In this document: piece by piece, positions 8,053 to 16,749 of the stretch
Layout: every line of letters starts with the position of its first letter
Numbering within the stretch: position 1 is the stretch's first letter
NCBI GenBank assembly: GCA_016788865.1
Contig: JAEUSB010000024.1
Coordinates: 1 to 35,635 of the forward strand
Origin: Leptospirales bacterium
Lineage (GTDB): Bacteria > Spirochaetota > Leptospiria > Leptospirales > Leptonemataceae
Length of the DNA stretch: 35,635 nt
Reading direction: 5' to 3'
Made by a program: the position numbers and the translations under genes
The notes under the pieces: generated by a model
What the model was told of the DNA's origin: nothing
Database searches by the model: none
Seen by the model: only the letters and a program-made list of their open reading frames with translations

Positions 8053-9171
8053 TTATTTGAGAATTGCGTTCCAATCAGTGAAAACAGGTTCGAGGCCGTT
8101 AGATCTGAGCGCGCGACAAAACTCATCTACAGATCGCGTATCCTCGATTTCGAATTGAACGTCGGTTGGCAGTCCCGAATACCCACCCGGTTCTGTTTTA
8201 GAGCCGGCGCTCATCTGTGTAATGCAAATGCGGCTCAGGTGGTCACGAAACTCGGCAGGCTCTCGAGTTGAAAGAATGAGACCGGCGTCGGGAAGGTAAA
8301 GCCTTAAGGCCAGGAGGTATTGCACGTACGTTCTGTCCGGAATTACAGGGACGACAGTGAGCCCTTCGGCAGGTCTCAGTCGCGGGAGCGAGATAGATAC
8401 CTGGCTTTGCCAGTACTGATGCATCACGTAACGCGCATGGGCTGCAAGAGCAAAGACTTCACCGACGGGATCGGCAAGACCCAACAAAGCCCCCAGAGCA
8501 ATCTTGCGAATTCCCGCTCTACCCGCGCGATCAGGACAATCCAGGCGAAACTCCATGTTCTTTTTGACTCCGCGCAAGTGAACGCGCGCATAGACTTCCG
8601 GATCATATGTCTCCTGATAGACCGCAAGTCCATCGACGCCGTCGTCGCGCAGATTCTTGTAGTCTTCTTCCTTCAAGGGATAGACTTCAATGCTAATCGA
8701 TGAAAATCGATTGGATAGTTTTCTGCAGACCTCACTCAAGTATCTGACGGGGGTGTTCTTGTAATCTTCGCCGGTGAGAAGCAGGACGTGTCTGATTCCT
8801 TGCGTGTAGAGTAAATCCGCTTCACGTTCTGTCTCGGCAATGGTCAGAGTATGTCTGCGAATATCATTCTCGTAGCTGAAGCCGCAGTATGTGCAGGATG
8901 ATCTGCATTCATTTGATAGATACATGGGTGCATAGATCTGGATTATGTTTCCGAATCGGCGGCGGGTCGTTTCCTGAGCCAATCTGGCCATTGCTTCCAG
9001 GCTCTCACGGGCGGCGGGAGAAATGAGGGCAATCAAATCTGACGCGTCAAGAGTAGCGCCGGAAGCACTGCGCTGCAGAGCCCGCGTAACGTCCTCCTCC
9101 TTTACCAGGCCAACCCGATGCGCCGTGTCCGCAAATGAGAATTGCTTTAGCATCTCAGAGAACAAAAGCAC
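8053..9171 (-). CDS. thiH: 2-iminoacetate synthase ThiH (radical SAM tyrosine lyase)
   Basis: A 372-residue radical SAM enzyme cleaving tyrosine to p-cresol and dehydroglycine (2-iminoacetate), the glycine-derived unit of the thiazole ring of thiamine. The 4Fe-4S cluster motif is C89-x3-C93-x2-C96 in NECRSSCTYCGF. Further ThiH features are the segments LLLTGEDYKNTPVRYL and LGLADPVGE, and SAGSKTEPGGY near the C-terminus. It sits 59 bases downstream of thiG. The frame begins at a GTG (9171) too close to GGAGA. A TTG at 9165, seven bases after GGAG, is an equally good start and would remove two residues. Use of ThiH rather than the oxygen-dependent ThiO fits an organism able to make thiamine without oxygen. 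Confidence 0.93.
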   Translation of the reverse strand: MLLFSEMLKQFSFADTAHRVGLVKEEDVTRALQRSASGATLDASDLIALISPAARESLEAMARLAQETTRRRFGNIIQIYAPMYLSNECRSSCTYCGFSYENDIRRHTLTIAETEREADLLYTQGIRHVLLLTGEDYKNTPVRYLSEVCRKLSNRFSSISIEVYPLKEEDYKNLRDDGVDGLAVYQETYDPEVYARVHLRGVKKNMEFRLDCPDRAGRAGIRKIALGALLGLADPVGEVFALAAHARYVMHQYWQSQVSISLPRLRPAEGLTVVPVIPDRTYVQYLLALRLYLPDAGLILSTREPAEFRDHLSRICITQMSAGSKTEPGGYSGLPTDVQFEIEDTRSVDEFCRALRSNGLEPVFTDWNAILK

Positions 9172-9230
9172 TCTCCAATAGCGAGATCACAAAGTTTTCC
9201 ACCGATGCAAGTCCCATCGCACTCAGAAGA

Positions 9231-10070
9231 TCAATCACGCAAAAATCCCGTCAATGGGCTTGAAGCCGATGCAACATGCCAATCTGCCTTATCAGTGCCG
9301 CCTATCGTCCCCTTGACACCATGCAAGAATGCCGAACGTCCCGCTACGACAGCGAGTGCAAAGGCTTCTGCCGTCCTTACAGGATCACTTGCAATGGCAA
9401 TTGCTGTATTGACCAGCACGGCCGACGCGCCCATCTCCATTGCATCTGCTGCATGCGATGGCATCCCGAGGCCTGCGTCCACAACGACAGGAACGCGAGC
9501 TTGCTCAATGATAATGCGAATGCTTTCTTTGGTGCGAATTCCCTGATTTGATCCAATGGGCGAGCCAAGGGGCATGACCGTTACACAACCGGCGTCCTGA
9601 AGTCTGAGCGCCAGTACTGGATCTGCATGAATGTAGGGAAGAACATGAAATCCGTCTTTCACCAGAACTTCGGCGGCCTTCAACGTCTCAACCGGATCCG
9701 GAAGCAAATAGACCGGATCGGGAGTGACTTCCAACTTCAGCCAGTCTCCACCACCCATCGCGCGTGCCAGTCGTGCCAACCGAATGGCTTCTTCTGCATT
9801 GCGAGCCCCGGATGTATTCGGAAGCAGCGTAATCCTGGTTCTATCCAGAACTGAGACTAGATCCTGATCGTCCAATTTCTGCGTAATGTCAATACGGCGA
9901 AGGGCAACAGTAACCATTTCTGTTCCAGAACTCCTTGCCGACTGATTCATGAGTTCTGAGGACTTAAATTTCCCCGTTCCGAGAAACAGCCTCGAGCTGA
10001 ATTTCTTGCCCGCGATCAGTAGCGGTTGAGGGTCAATTTGGCTCAGATTTTGGTTCAATTCATCGATCAT
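9231..10070 (-). CDS. thiG: Thiazole synthase ThiG
   Basis: A 279-residue TIM-barrel enzyme that joins 1-deoxy-D-xylulose 5-phosphate, dehydroglycine and the sulfur from ThiS thiocarboxylate into the thiamine thiazole. The Schiff-base lysine is K112 in DWLKLEVT. Other family segments are [38 protein letters not shown] and [20 protein letters not shown], ending with [10 protein letters not shown]. It carries about 15 more N-terminal residues than typical ThiG. First gene of the thiG-thiH-hpt run; no thiS, thiF or thiE is in the window. The 61 bases upstream to the divergent hydrolase are too short to hold a TPP riboswitch. Confidence 0.95.
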   Translation of the reverse strand: MIDELNQNLSQIDPQPLLIAGKKFSSRLFLGTGKFKSSELMNQSARSSGTEMVTVALRRIDITQKLDDQDLVSVLDRTRITLLPNTSGARNAEEAIRLARLARAMGGGDWLKLEVTPDPVYLLPDPVETLKAAEVLVKDGFHVLPYIHADPVLALRLQDAGCVTVMPLGSPIGSNQGIRTKESIRIIIEQARVPVVVDAGLGMPSHAADAMEMGASAVLVNTAIAIASDPVRTAEAFALAVVAGRSAFLHGVKGTIGGTDKADWHVASASSPLTGFLRD

Positions 10071-10131
10071 TTTGTTTGCCAGTTCAGGGAAAAACTCGAC
10101 ACCGTTACCAGCAATTTGATTTTTTTGCCAA

Positions 10132-11214
10132 GTGGAACTGATCCCATTCGATCCCCCCTTCTACGCTAAGAACGCTCATTTTCAAACGGTGGCCACGCAT
10201 CTTATGCAAAAGCTGCCCGGTTACGTTCCGCGAATCGTTGGTCTTGTTCACGAAACCGCGGTTGTTCCCACCCTCGATGGAAATGGTGACAAACTTGTTC
10301 TTCACGTTCACCGATTCCACGATCATGATCAGCCGGCGGTACTCCTGGTTCACGGACTTGAGGGGAGCGCCGACTCGCTGTACATGATCAAAACTGCTGA
10401 AAAGCTGCTGAACGCTGGCTTTCATGTTGTGCGCATGAATCTCCGCTCGTGTGGAGCGGGGCGAACTCTTGCAAATACGGTCTACAATTGCGGCCTGACG
10501 ATTGATCTAGAAGCGGCGCTGGAATTCATGCGCAGGCACGTCTCACGCGCTATTGCCCTGGTAGGATTTAGCCTGGGCTCCAATCTAACAGTCAAGTTTA
10601 TGGGAGAGGATAGATCCGAACGGGACAGGCAGGTTATTGCAAAGGGTGGACGTCCCTTGCGCACGCGGATCAAGGATCGCATCGCGGAAGTCTTTTGCGC
10701 AATCAGCATTCCGCTCGATGTCTACGCTTCTTGCGAGTTTCTTGATTCCGATAACTGCAAACTCTATCGCGAAGCCTTCATGAAGGATTTTCGGAAGAAA
10801 ATTGAGAACGGCAAGTTTGGCCCGAACGTTCCCGATGCATCCGAACTCGACACAATCACGAATTGGTTTGAGATTGATCATCTCTATACGGCGCCGTCGG
10901 CAGGTTTCAAAGGAGCGGTGGAATATTATACGGCATGCTCCAGCAAGAATTTCATCCCAACAATCACCTCCCCTGGATTACTACTGCATTCACGCGATGA
11001 TCCACTCATCGATCCAAGGACCTGGGAGGAAACACAATGGCAGAGGTATCCGCACTTGACAGCGGAGCTAACGGAGCATGGCGGGCATCTGGGGTGGTTC
11101 GCGCACAAGCATCCGTATTTCAGCGATCGGCGGTGGATGGACTATCGCATCCTTCACTATTTACTTGAGTGGAAGGATTCGAGAAAGATTAAGGTGAAGA
11201 GAGTGTCGCGGTAG
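10132..11214 (+). CDS. Alpha/beta hydrolase of the YheT (UPF0017/EMB8) family
   Basis: A 360-residue alpha/beta hydrolase. The N-terminus [13 protein letters not shown], the oxyanion segment LLVHGLEGS, the nucleophile elbow GFSLGSN (S147), an acid in HSRDDPLID (D289 or D290) and the catalytic histidine in EHGGHLGW (H319) match the YheT group. Those proteins hydrolyse esters of poorly known identity, and the eukaryotic ABHD1/3 relatives act on lipids. A stop at 10117-10119 sits just upstream in frame, so the GTG at 10132 is the earliest start, without a clear ribosome-binding site. The 3' end overlaps the convergent gene 11189-11872 by 26 bases. Confidence 0.85.
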   Translation: MELIPFDPPFYAKNAHFQTVATHLMQKLPGYVPRIVGLVHETAVVPTLDGNGDKLVLHVHRFHDHDQPAVLLVHGLEGSADSLYMIKTAEKLLNAGFHVVRMNLRSCGAGRTLANTVYNCGLTIDLEAALEFMRRHVSRAIALVGFSLGSNLTVKFMGEDRSERDRQVIAKGGRPLRTRIKDRIAEVFCAISIPLDVYASCEFLDSDNCKLYREAFMKDFRKKIENGKFGPNVPDASELDTITNWFEIDHLYTAPSAGFKGAVEYYTACSSKNFIPTITSPGLLLHSRDDPLIDPRTWEETQWQRYPHLTAELTEHGGHLGWFAHKHPYFSDRRWMDYRILHYLLEWKDSRKIKVKRVSR

Positions 11215-11872
11215 CTTTTTGCGAGGCAATCCGGCGGTAATGTGCCGGTTGAAATCTGCGATTCACGACAGTTTGTTTGTTATTCTCAAAGTGCGTTGAG
11301 CGTGAATCAAACTTTCCACGAGCGCCTTCATATAAACCAAAGTTAAATGTGACGCCTAATCGTTCGTATGCGGAAGGAATTAGCAGATCCTCTTGCTTTC
11401 CCTTTTCCAGGAGAAACAGCAGCGGCTCTGGATTGCTGCGTTCGCGAAATGCAATCTTACTAAGCGCCGGAAATGGATATTGCGGATCGATTCCATTTGG
11501 GGGATTCCGAACCGGCCCTTCGGATTCGAACAGCTCCGTCCGCTTTGGGCTAAATAGAATCCATTCCGCGTTTTCTGAGATGATTCCTGTTTCGCGGTAC
11601 GCCGTGAATTTCTCCGTACCGCCCACAACTTCGGCGTACATTTGGACTTTGAAATATTTTCCATCCGGAAGAATTTCTATCCATTCTTCTGAATCAGAGT
11701 AGGCGGACTTGTGCGCTACTGGAAAGCGATTCTGTGCGTCACGGCGCCATATTCCTTCCATGTTAACGGGAACGCTCCCGGCAGCGAGCGCCTGCCGCTC
11801 CGGTGTGGAGTGAACCCAACCTGGTCGAGCAGCGCAGTACATCACAAGCATGAGCAGGAATAGAATCCGCAT
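11189..11872 (-). CDS. Exported protein of unknown function
   Basis: A 227-residue protein with an N-terminal signal sequence (hydrophobic stretch ILFLLMLVMYCAA after MR; cleavage uncertain). The segment begins after it with VNMEGIWRRDAQNRFPV, followed by strand-like pieces including IEILPDGKYFKVQMYAEVVGG. The pattern 'EGIWRR...ILPDGKYF' resembles small beta-barrel or lipocalin-like secreted proteins, but I cannot assign a family. The cysteine at position 13 is inside the hydrophobic core and could form a relaxed lipobox (VMYC), so a lipoprotein is possible. It converges on the YheT-type hydrolase and is divergent from the OPA-family transporter. Confidence 0.65.
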   Translation of the reverse strand: MRILFLLMLVMYCAARPGWVHSTPERQALAAGSVPVNMEGIWRRDAQNRFPVAHKSAYSDSEEWIEILPDGKYFKVQMYAEVVGGTEKFTAYRETGIISENAEWILFSPKRTELFESEGPVRNPPNGIDPQYPFPALSKIAFRERSNPEPLLFLLEKGKQEDLLIPSAYERLGVTFNFGLYEGARGKFDSRSTHFENNKQTVVNRRFQPAHYRRIASQKATATLSSP

Positions 11873-11911
11873 TTCAACAACAGACTATTGGAAGGCTCAG
11901 GCAGTTACAAG

Positions 11912-11951
11912 AAAAAGTGTGAGTTGTCATGAGACACATGAAAAAAGTGTG
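11912..11951. repeat. Direct repeat of AAAAAGTGTG in a divergent promoter region
   Basis: The decamer AAAAAGTGTG occurs at 11912-11921 and again at 11942-11951, exactly 30 bases apart, or about three helical turns. Both copies lie between the divergent exported-protein gene (start 11872) and the transporter gene (start 11984). Same-face spacing in a promoter region suggests paired binding sites for a regulator. TGTC-ATGA-GACA lies between them. Confidence 0.35.
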
Positions 11952-11983
11952 GCAACCTCCTATTGAGGCCCCCGGGTGCAACC

Positions 11984-13234
11984 ATGAGCGCAGAGTCCTT
12001 GAAGCAGTGGAGATACAGGATCTTTGCGAGCACCTGGCTCTGTTATGCTGGCTACTATTTCTGTAGAAAACCTTTCTATGTGGTCAAGGCCTCGCTCGGG
12101 GATGCAAATGCGCTTACGGCAGCAGACCTGGGGCTCATTGGCTCATCCTATCTGATTGCTTATACTATTGGGCAATTCCTGGCTGGATGGGCAGGAAACC
12201 GCCTTGGTTCCAGACTAACCGTGCTCATGGGAATGGCGATTTCCATTGGCTGCAATGCTGCGTTCGGAATTGCAAATTCACTGGGCTCTATTCTTGGTTT
12301 TATGGCGCTCAACGGTATGGCGCAGGCCACAGGATGGTCCGGCAATGTGGCCGCGATGGCACCCTGGTTCAAGCGCGAAGAGCGCGGAACCGTAATGGGA
12401 CTCTGGTCAACGAACTTCCAGGCGGGCGGTGTGCTAGCAAATACGTTCGCAGCGTTTCTTCTGGGACATTTTGGTTTTCAATACAGCTTCTTTGGCGGAA
12501 GTCTTGTTCTGCTCGCCGTATGGATCTTCTTCTACTTCAACCAACGGAATCGGCCAGAAGACGTGGGACTTGATCCGGTAGAAAGTGAGAATGGTCCATC
12601 AGCGGATGCCAAACCCCAGGGATCTGGCTGGAGTCGCCAGATCTGGATCACGATTCTGCTTGTTGGATCATTTTACTTCTTTGTCAAATTCATACGTTAT
12701 GCGCTCTGGTCCTGGGCACCGTACTTCCTCCAAAAGAATTACGGCCTTGCAGGCGACGATGCCGGATACATTGCGACGCTTTTTGATTTCTGTGGGATCA
12801 TCGGAGTGATAACCGCGGGGTTCCTGTCAGATCGATGGTTCAAAGGTCGGCGCGCGCAGATTTCAGTTCTGTTTATTGCCGGAATGACTGCCGGTTGCGT
12901 TGGACTGTATTTCCTGGGTGGTCAGGCAGTCTGGATCTTTGGGGCAGGAATTGGCTTCATTGGATTTATGCTCTACGGACCGGACGCATTGCTCACCGGG
13001 GCCGGCGCGATAGACATTGGAACGCAGGAACGAGCGGCGCTTTCTGCGGGAATCATTAACGGAATGGGATCCATCGGTTCTGTGTTTCAAGATTTACTCA
13101 TAGGGGATCTTTACACTCGCTCTGGGGGTAGGCTTGAGCCGGTATTTCTACTGCTTGTGGGTTCTGCGATCATGGCCCTATTACTTATGGGCACGGTTGT
13201 CCTGCGAAACCGCGCACAAAAATCTGATGTTTAA
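11984..13234 (+). CDS. MFS transporter of the organophosphate:phosphate antiporter (GlpT/UhpT-like) family
   Basis: A 416-residue, 12-helix MFS protein. Two arginines that bind the phosphate group in GlpT are matched: R28 in YYFCRKPF (GlpT YYLVRKNF) and R238 in VKFIRYALWSWAPYFL (GlpT LLRYGVLDWSPTYL). The loop 2-3 signature is GNRLGSR. Known members exchange glycerol-3-phosphate, hexose-6-phosphate or phosphoglycerate for inorganic phosphate across the inner membrane, but the substrate here is open. The frame extends to a TTG at 11963; the ATG at 11984 starts the protein at the usual N-terminal position (MSAESLKQWRYRIF). A 30-base-spaced direct repeat lies upstream and may mark regulation. Confidence 0.87.
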   Translation: MSAESLKQWRYRIFASTWLCYAGYYFCRKPFYVVKASLGDANALTAADLGLIGSSYLIAYTIGQFLAGWAGNRLGSRLTVLMGMAISIGCNAAFGIANSLGSILGFMALNGMAQATGWSGNVAAMAPWFKREERGTVMGLWSTNFQAGGVLANTFAAFLLGHFGFQYSFFGGSLVLLAVWIFFYFNQRNRPEDVGLDPVESENGPSADAKPQGSGWSRQIWITILLVGSFYFFVKFIRYALWSWAPYFLQKNYGLAGDDAGYIATLFDFCGIIGVITAGFLSDRWFKGRRAQISVLFIAGMTAGCVGLYFLGGQAVWIFGAGIGFIGFMLYGPDALLTGAGAIDIGTQERAALSAGIINGMGSIGSVFQDLLIGDLYTRSGGRLEPVFLLLVGSAIMALLLMGTVVLRNRAQKSDV

Positions 13235-13300
13235 CTTAAATCCTTTCAAAATCGCAAGAATCGGGTTGTGATAGCTGACAGGATGACGTAAACTTCATGA

Positions 13301-14149
13301 ATGCGTACCATGAGTGATAGAATCGATTACAAACGAATCGAGAAGGCACTGCATTTTATTGAAGGCGCCTTCCCGGAGCAACCCGAGCTGGCCGAGGTTT
13401 CACGTTCCGTGGGACTCAGCGAGTTTCATTTGCAACGAATGTTTCAACGATGGGTAGGCATAAGCCCCAAGCGGTTCATGCAGTTCCTGAGCAAAGAGCA
13501 TGCAAAGCAAAAGCTCGCAGAATCGCAGAACATCCTGAATGCATCCTATGATTCTGGTCTTAGCGGCCCAGGTCGTTTGCACGATCTAATGATCAATTGT
13601 GAAGCCATGACTCCAGGTGAAATCAAGAGCGGCGGTCAGGGCCTTTCCATTCGATATGCAAAGCATTCAACGCCATTTGGCGATTGTATGATTGGTGTCA
13701 CTGATAGAGGGATCTGCAGACTCGAATTCATCGAGGATCAAAACGATGGCACACTCCTACGCGAATGGAAAAGCGTTTGGCCCAACGCAAACTTTCAGCC
13801 GGAATCAGCTGAGACCATGGCGTACATTGAAAAAATCTTTGCGCGAACCCAGAATCGCACAGTTCCCTTGCATGTACTTCTAACCGGAACAAATTTTCAG
13901 ATTCAGGTCTGGCAAGCTCTGATCAAAATTCCGACCGGTCGCGTCCTGGCTTACGAGGACGTGGCGCGGATGACGGGAAAGCTTAGCGCGGTTCGAGCTG
14001 TGGCCAGTGCGATCGCACGAAACAGAATTGCATTCGTGATCCCCTGCCATCGCGTGATTCGGAAAATGGGAATCATCAATCAATACTATTATGGACCAAT
14101 GCGAAAGAAGGCCATGCTCGCGTGGGAGGCGGCGGTTACAGCAAGCTAG
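13301..14149 (+). CDS. AraC-type HTH / O6-alkylguanine-DNA alkyltransferase fusion
   Basis: A 282-residue two-domain protein. Residues about 8-108 are an AraC-type DNA-binding domain with both helix-turn-helix units. The second reads SGLSGPGRLHDL and ends in EAMTPGEIK, as in Ada-like fusions. Residues about 117-280 are a methylated-DNA-protein cysteine methyltransferase domain with FQIQVWQAL and the suicidal cysteine C249 in IPCHRVIR. It repairs O6-alkylguanine by irreversible transfer to C249. The Ada N-terminal zinc domain with its own methyl-accepting cysteine is missing, so methylphosphotriester sensing is not expected. The arginine usual in the following GYRWG turn is replaced (QYYYG). 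The start is ATG 13301 or ATG 13310. The 3' end overlaps the convergent gene by four bases. Confidence 0.9.
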   Translation: MRTMSDRIDYKRIEKALHFIEGAFPEQPELAEVSRSVGLSEFHLQRMFQRWVGISPKRFMQFLSKEHAKQKLAESQNILNASYDSGLSGPGRLHDLMINCEAMTPGEIKSGGQGLSIRYAKHSTPFGDCMIGVTDRGICRLEFIEDQNDGTLLREWKSVWPNANFQPESAETMAYIEKIFARTQNRTVPLHVLLTGTNFQIQVWQALIKIPTGRVLAYEDVARMTGKLSAVRAVASAIARNRIAFVIPCHRVIRKMGIINQYYYGPMRKKAMLAWEAAVTAS

Positions 14150-14664
14150 GGAAGGTTGGTCCGCGACCAGACTTTCTGCATTGTGCCGTAGCCCATCAAG
14201 CAGACCGGCCAGTACATTAACCTTGCAATGCACGGTAGCCAGATAGAGAAAAGTCGCTGCCTCTGCATCTCTGAAAACGGGCCAAATAAATCAGAGTACA
14301 AATCGTAGTACCGCAATCCGAGGAAAAGAAACAGTACAACATGGGCTACAATCAGCAACGCGATCGATCTTCGCCGGGAGATCAACGAACGCAAATCGTA
14401 TCCCAGAAACAGAAACCCTGCGAGCAGGTCCAGGAGACTCATTGTAAAGTCTCCGATCAATAGGACGCGCAACTCCACTCCAAGAGTCTCACTGCCCTCG
14501 CCAAAGAGCGTACTGGAGAGAACGAAACTGATAATTGCAGCACGCAAAGCGAAGGACGCGCTAACAAACAAATCAATTCGAAGGAGAAGCAGGTTCAGGG
14601 AATCGATAACTGGTCGGGCAACTTGCGACGGAGTTGTGGGCGCGGCATAAGGATTCTGGGTCAT
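14146..14664 (-). CDS. NPYAAP-type four-helix membrane protein, function unknown
   Basis: A 172-residue membrane protein starting MTQNPYAAPTTPSQ. The NPYAAP motif heads many small uncharacterised membrane proteins. Four hydrophobic helices follow (about residues 33-52, 66-90, 100-118 and 138-160). No catalytic or binding motif is visible. It is the third gene of a minus-strand set after the two-helix protein (16318-16584) and the VWA-FHA protein, with a 42-base gap, so cotranscription is likely. It may be a partner of the VWA-FHA protein, though this rests on position only. Its 3' end overlaps the alkyltransferase gene by four bases. Confidence 0.72.
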   Translation of the reverse strand: MTQNPYAAPTTPSQVARPVIDSLNLLLLRIDLFVSASFALRAAIISFVLSSTLFGEGSETLGVELRVLLIGDFTMSLLDLLAGFLFLGYDLRSLISRRRSIALLIVAHVVLFLFLGLRYYDLYSDLFGPFSEMQRQRLFSIWLPCIARLMYWPVCLMGYGTMQKVWSRTNLP

Positions 14665-14706
14665 TAAAAGTTCAAACCGCTTGAATCGACCAAACAGAAA
14701 TGCTTT

Positions 14707-16299
14707 TTAGCTAAACGCCCCGGCTTGTCCAACCCGAACCGACTCTTGTGGCGGATTCTTTCCTCTGAACAGGAATAATGAGCGAGCCATTTTGATTTCA
14801 TCGCCATCACGCAAAGCCCGCGGCCTTAAGAGTTTCTGCCCGTTCAAGTAGATTCCCGATCCACCCATCAAGTCATACAAAACATATTTTCCGTCCACGC
14901 GCTTGACTTTGCCGTGAACCTTCGCAACACCGGAATCCTCAACACGAACACTGGCCCATCGACCGGAACCCATCGCTGTATTGTCTAAAAACAAATCATA
15001 CTCGCGCTCAAATCCATCTTTCTTTCGGATCAGAGAAGCAGAGGCGTAGCGTGGTGCGTCGCGCAAGGCATCTTGCAGTATCTGGTAAGCAGTTTCGCGG
15101 AGATATTGCATCATTGGATGCGGAAGCTCTTCCTTGATGACTCCCTCGATGATATCGACCTTCTCTACTTCTCCTTCGGGAAGGTTCATATGATCGGACT
15201 CCGTTGCTTGAACGGCGAGGAGCGCAGTTGAATCGGAAATATCTGCAAGCTGCGGCTTTGGTTTTTTCCAGATTACGAACGTTGCAATAACGGAAGCAAG
15301 GAAAATCAAGAGGCCCAGTGCAACCAGAGCAATACCGCCTATCGTTAATCCGGTGAATCTTGAATACCAGAATTCCGGAGCCTGCTGCGCCCTGGGCGGA
15401 GGTGCGACAAAACTCGCAGAATCCTCGTCCATGATTTCGCCCGAGGTTACCGATAGTTTGATCTCTTTCTTGCCCGAACCAGATTCTGGAGATTTATACC
15501 GCAGTAAGAAGGTTTGCTCTGGAAGTTTTCGAACCTGATCAGCAAGGGATTTCATGCTCTTGTCGGAGAGGGATCGCAGCAGGACCCCACCGGTTCTGAG
15601 GGAAAGGCGCTGGAAGGTACGCTCACCCCTCGCTCGACCGTACAACACGGTGAAGACCGGTATGCGATTTCGCTCACCCAGTTCCGTTAGCTGCGTGCAA
15701 TCTTCATCGGTCAGGTAACTACCTTCATCGCGCCCGTCTGTGAATAGAATCACGGCACCGCGCGCAATCTTTGGACTCGTTGAATCGGTATTGCTATTCC
15801 GCAGAATGCCGTCACGGGTATTCATGATTCCGGCGTGGAGGGCGTCGTAAACGCGCGTAGTCTTGCCGGTTCGTTTCAATTGTATGATCTTGTCTTTCAG
15901 TCCATCTGGCGGCGGAACAAAGCCAGTGACCAGAAGCGGACCTCCATTGATCTGGTAGATTGCAGCTCGATCCTCTGGTTGCAAGGTCCCAAGGAAAGAC
16001 ACGGCCGCCATTTGCGATCGTTTGAAATCGGGGGCAGGAATGGAACCTGTTGCATCAAAAACCAGAGTCAGAATCAAACGGTCGGCTGCTTTTCGCGAAC
16101 TCAGGATTTCAGGATTGATTGGGCTGCCATTTCCCTCGCGAACCGAGAACGCCGGAGAAGCGCCAGCGGAATCTGCAACTTCGGCCAGAAGTTGAACGTC
16201 CGGGTACCGGGTCGAATCGACCTGCACAATGCGCAGAACAGGACCGGCCTCCAGCGCCAGAGGAATTGCAAACAATAGCCCGAGCAGACCGCGTAGCAT
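14707..16299 (-). CDS. VWA - transmembrane - FHA domain protein
   Basis: A 530-residue protein with a signal peptide (MLRGLLGLLFAIPLALEAG). An exported von Willebrand A domain spans about 75-270: metal site D82-A-T-G-S86, T148 in GKTTRVYDAL, D188 in FTDGRDEGS. One transmembrane helix follows at about 320-342, then a cytoplasmic region ending in an FHA domain at about 435-515. The FHA features are a VHGKV segment, VLYDLMGGSGIYLNG and LRDGDEIKM. VWA domains bind protein ligands through the metal; FHA domains bind phosphothreonine. The order suggests a sensor linking an exported protein interaction to Ser/Thr phosphosignalling inside. MIDAS has Thr at the second position instead of Ser. It lies 18 bases after the two-helix gene. 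No kinase is adjacent. Confidence 0.85.
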   Translation of the reverse strand: MLRGLLGLLFAIPLALEAGPVLRIVQVDSTRYPDVQLLAEVADSAGASPAFSVREGNGSPINPEILSSRKAADRLILTLVFDATGSIPAPDFKRSQMAAVSFLGTLQPEDRAAIYQINGGPLLVTGFVPPPDGLKDKIIQLKRTGKTTRVYDALHAGIMNTRDGILRNSNTDSTSPKIARGAVILFTDGRDEGSYLTDEDCTQLTELGERNRIPVFTVLYGRARGERTFQRLSLRTGGVLLRSLSDKSMKSLADQVRKLPEQTFLLRYKSPESGSGKKEIKLSVTSGEIMDEDSASFVAPPPRAQQAPEFWYSRFTGLTIGGIALVALGLLIFLASVIATFVIWKKPKPQLADISDSTALLAVQATESDHMNLPEGEVEKVDIIEGVIKEELPHPMMQYLRETAYQILQDALRDAPRYASASLIRKKDGFEREYDLFLDNTAMGSGRWASVRVEDSGVAKVHGKVKRVDGKYVLYDLMGGSGIYLNGQKLLRPRALRDGDEIKMARSLFLFRGKNPPQESVRVGQAGAFS

Positions 16300-16317
16300 T
16301 GATTTAATTATCGGCCG

Positions 16318-16584
16318 TTAATGAATTGGGCCGATGATTACATTTCCTTCATTCTTACGCATTTTCTCGAGTACGGCACGACCCTCCGGGGTTCGGAAGC
16401 GCTGGAACTGGAATGCGTGATAAAGACCGAGGGCCAGGAATCCGGCGCAGATCATACCCAGGGCGAGCCGCCGCGGGCCCTCGACCGTCTTCATAAACCG
16501 GCGGTGTAGCAGTCCCAGGAGCATAAAGACGCCGTACAGGCCCACACCCCCGTAAATGACGGTAAACAGAATGTCGCGAATCAC
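16318..16584 (-). CDS. Small two-helix membrane protein
   Basis: An 88-residue protein with two hydrophobic helices (about 5-26 and 38-58), a basic loop between them, and a C-terminal soluble tail rich in charged residues. It starts at a GTG (16584) preceded by GGAAAAC. No family is recognised. It is the first gene of the minus-strand set that continues with the VWA-FHA protein and the NPYAAP protein, and its start is 58 bases from the 29-bp inverted repeat, so it probably lies under that operator. Confidence 0.65.
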   Translation of the reverse strand: MIRDILFTVIYGGVGLYGVFMLLGLLHRRFMKTVEGPRRLALGMICAGFLALGLYHAFQFQRFRTPEGRAVLEKMRKNEGNVIIGPIH

Positions 16585-16641
16585 GTTTTCCAGATGCTAT
16601 GACCATCCCAGAGTTTCAAGCGGAAGAAATTGATTGCGCTC

Positions 16642-16670
16642 AGAACATACCATACCGTATGGTATGTTCT
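16642..16670. promoter_or_regulatory. Perfect 29-bp inverted repeat, likely TetR operator
   Basis: Left arm AGAACATACCATAC (16642-16655), centre C (16656), right arm GTATGGTATGTTCT (16657-16670): 14-bp arms without a mismatch. It lies between two divergent gene starts (16584 minus, 16750 plus). The plus-strand set contains a TetR-family gene. TetR proteins bind palindromes of this size and commonly repress their own divergent promoter. A weak promoter-like pair, TTGCGC (16634-16639) and TATGGT (16658-16663), would place the operator over the -10 region. Binding by this TetR is inferred from position and symmetry. Confidence 0.85.
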
Positions 16671-16749
16671 GGAAGAAGCCTTCGCCTCAGCGCCCCCCGG
16701 ATTCGGGTAAACTACTCTGCGGCAAATGGGAAGGACGGAGGATGAAAGT

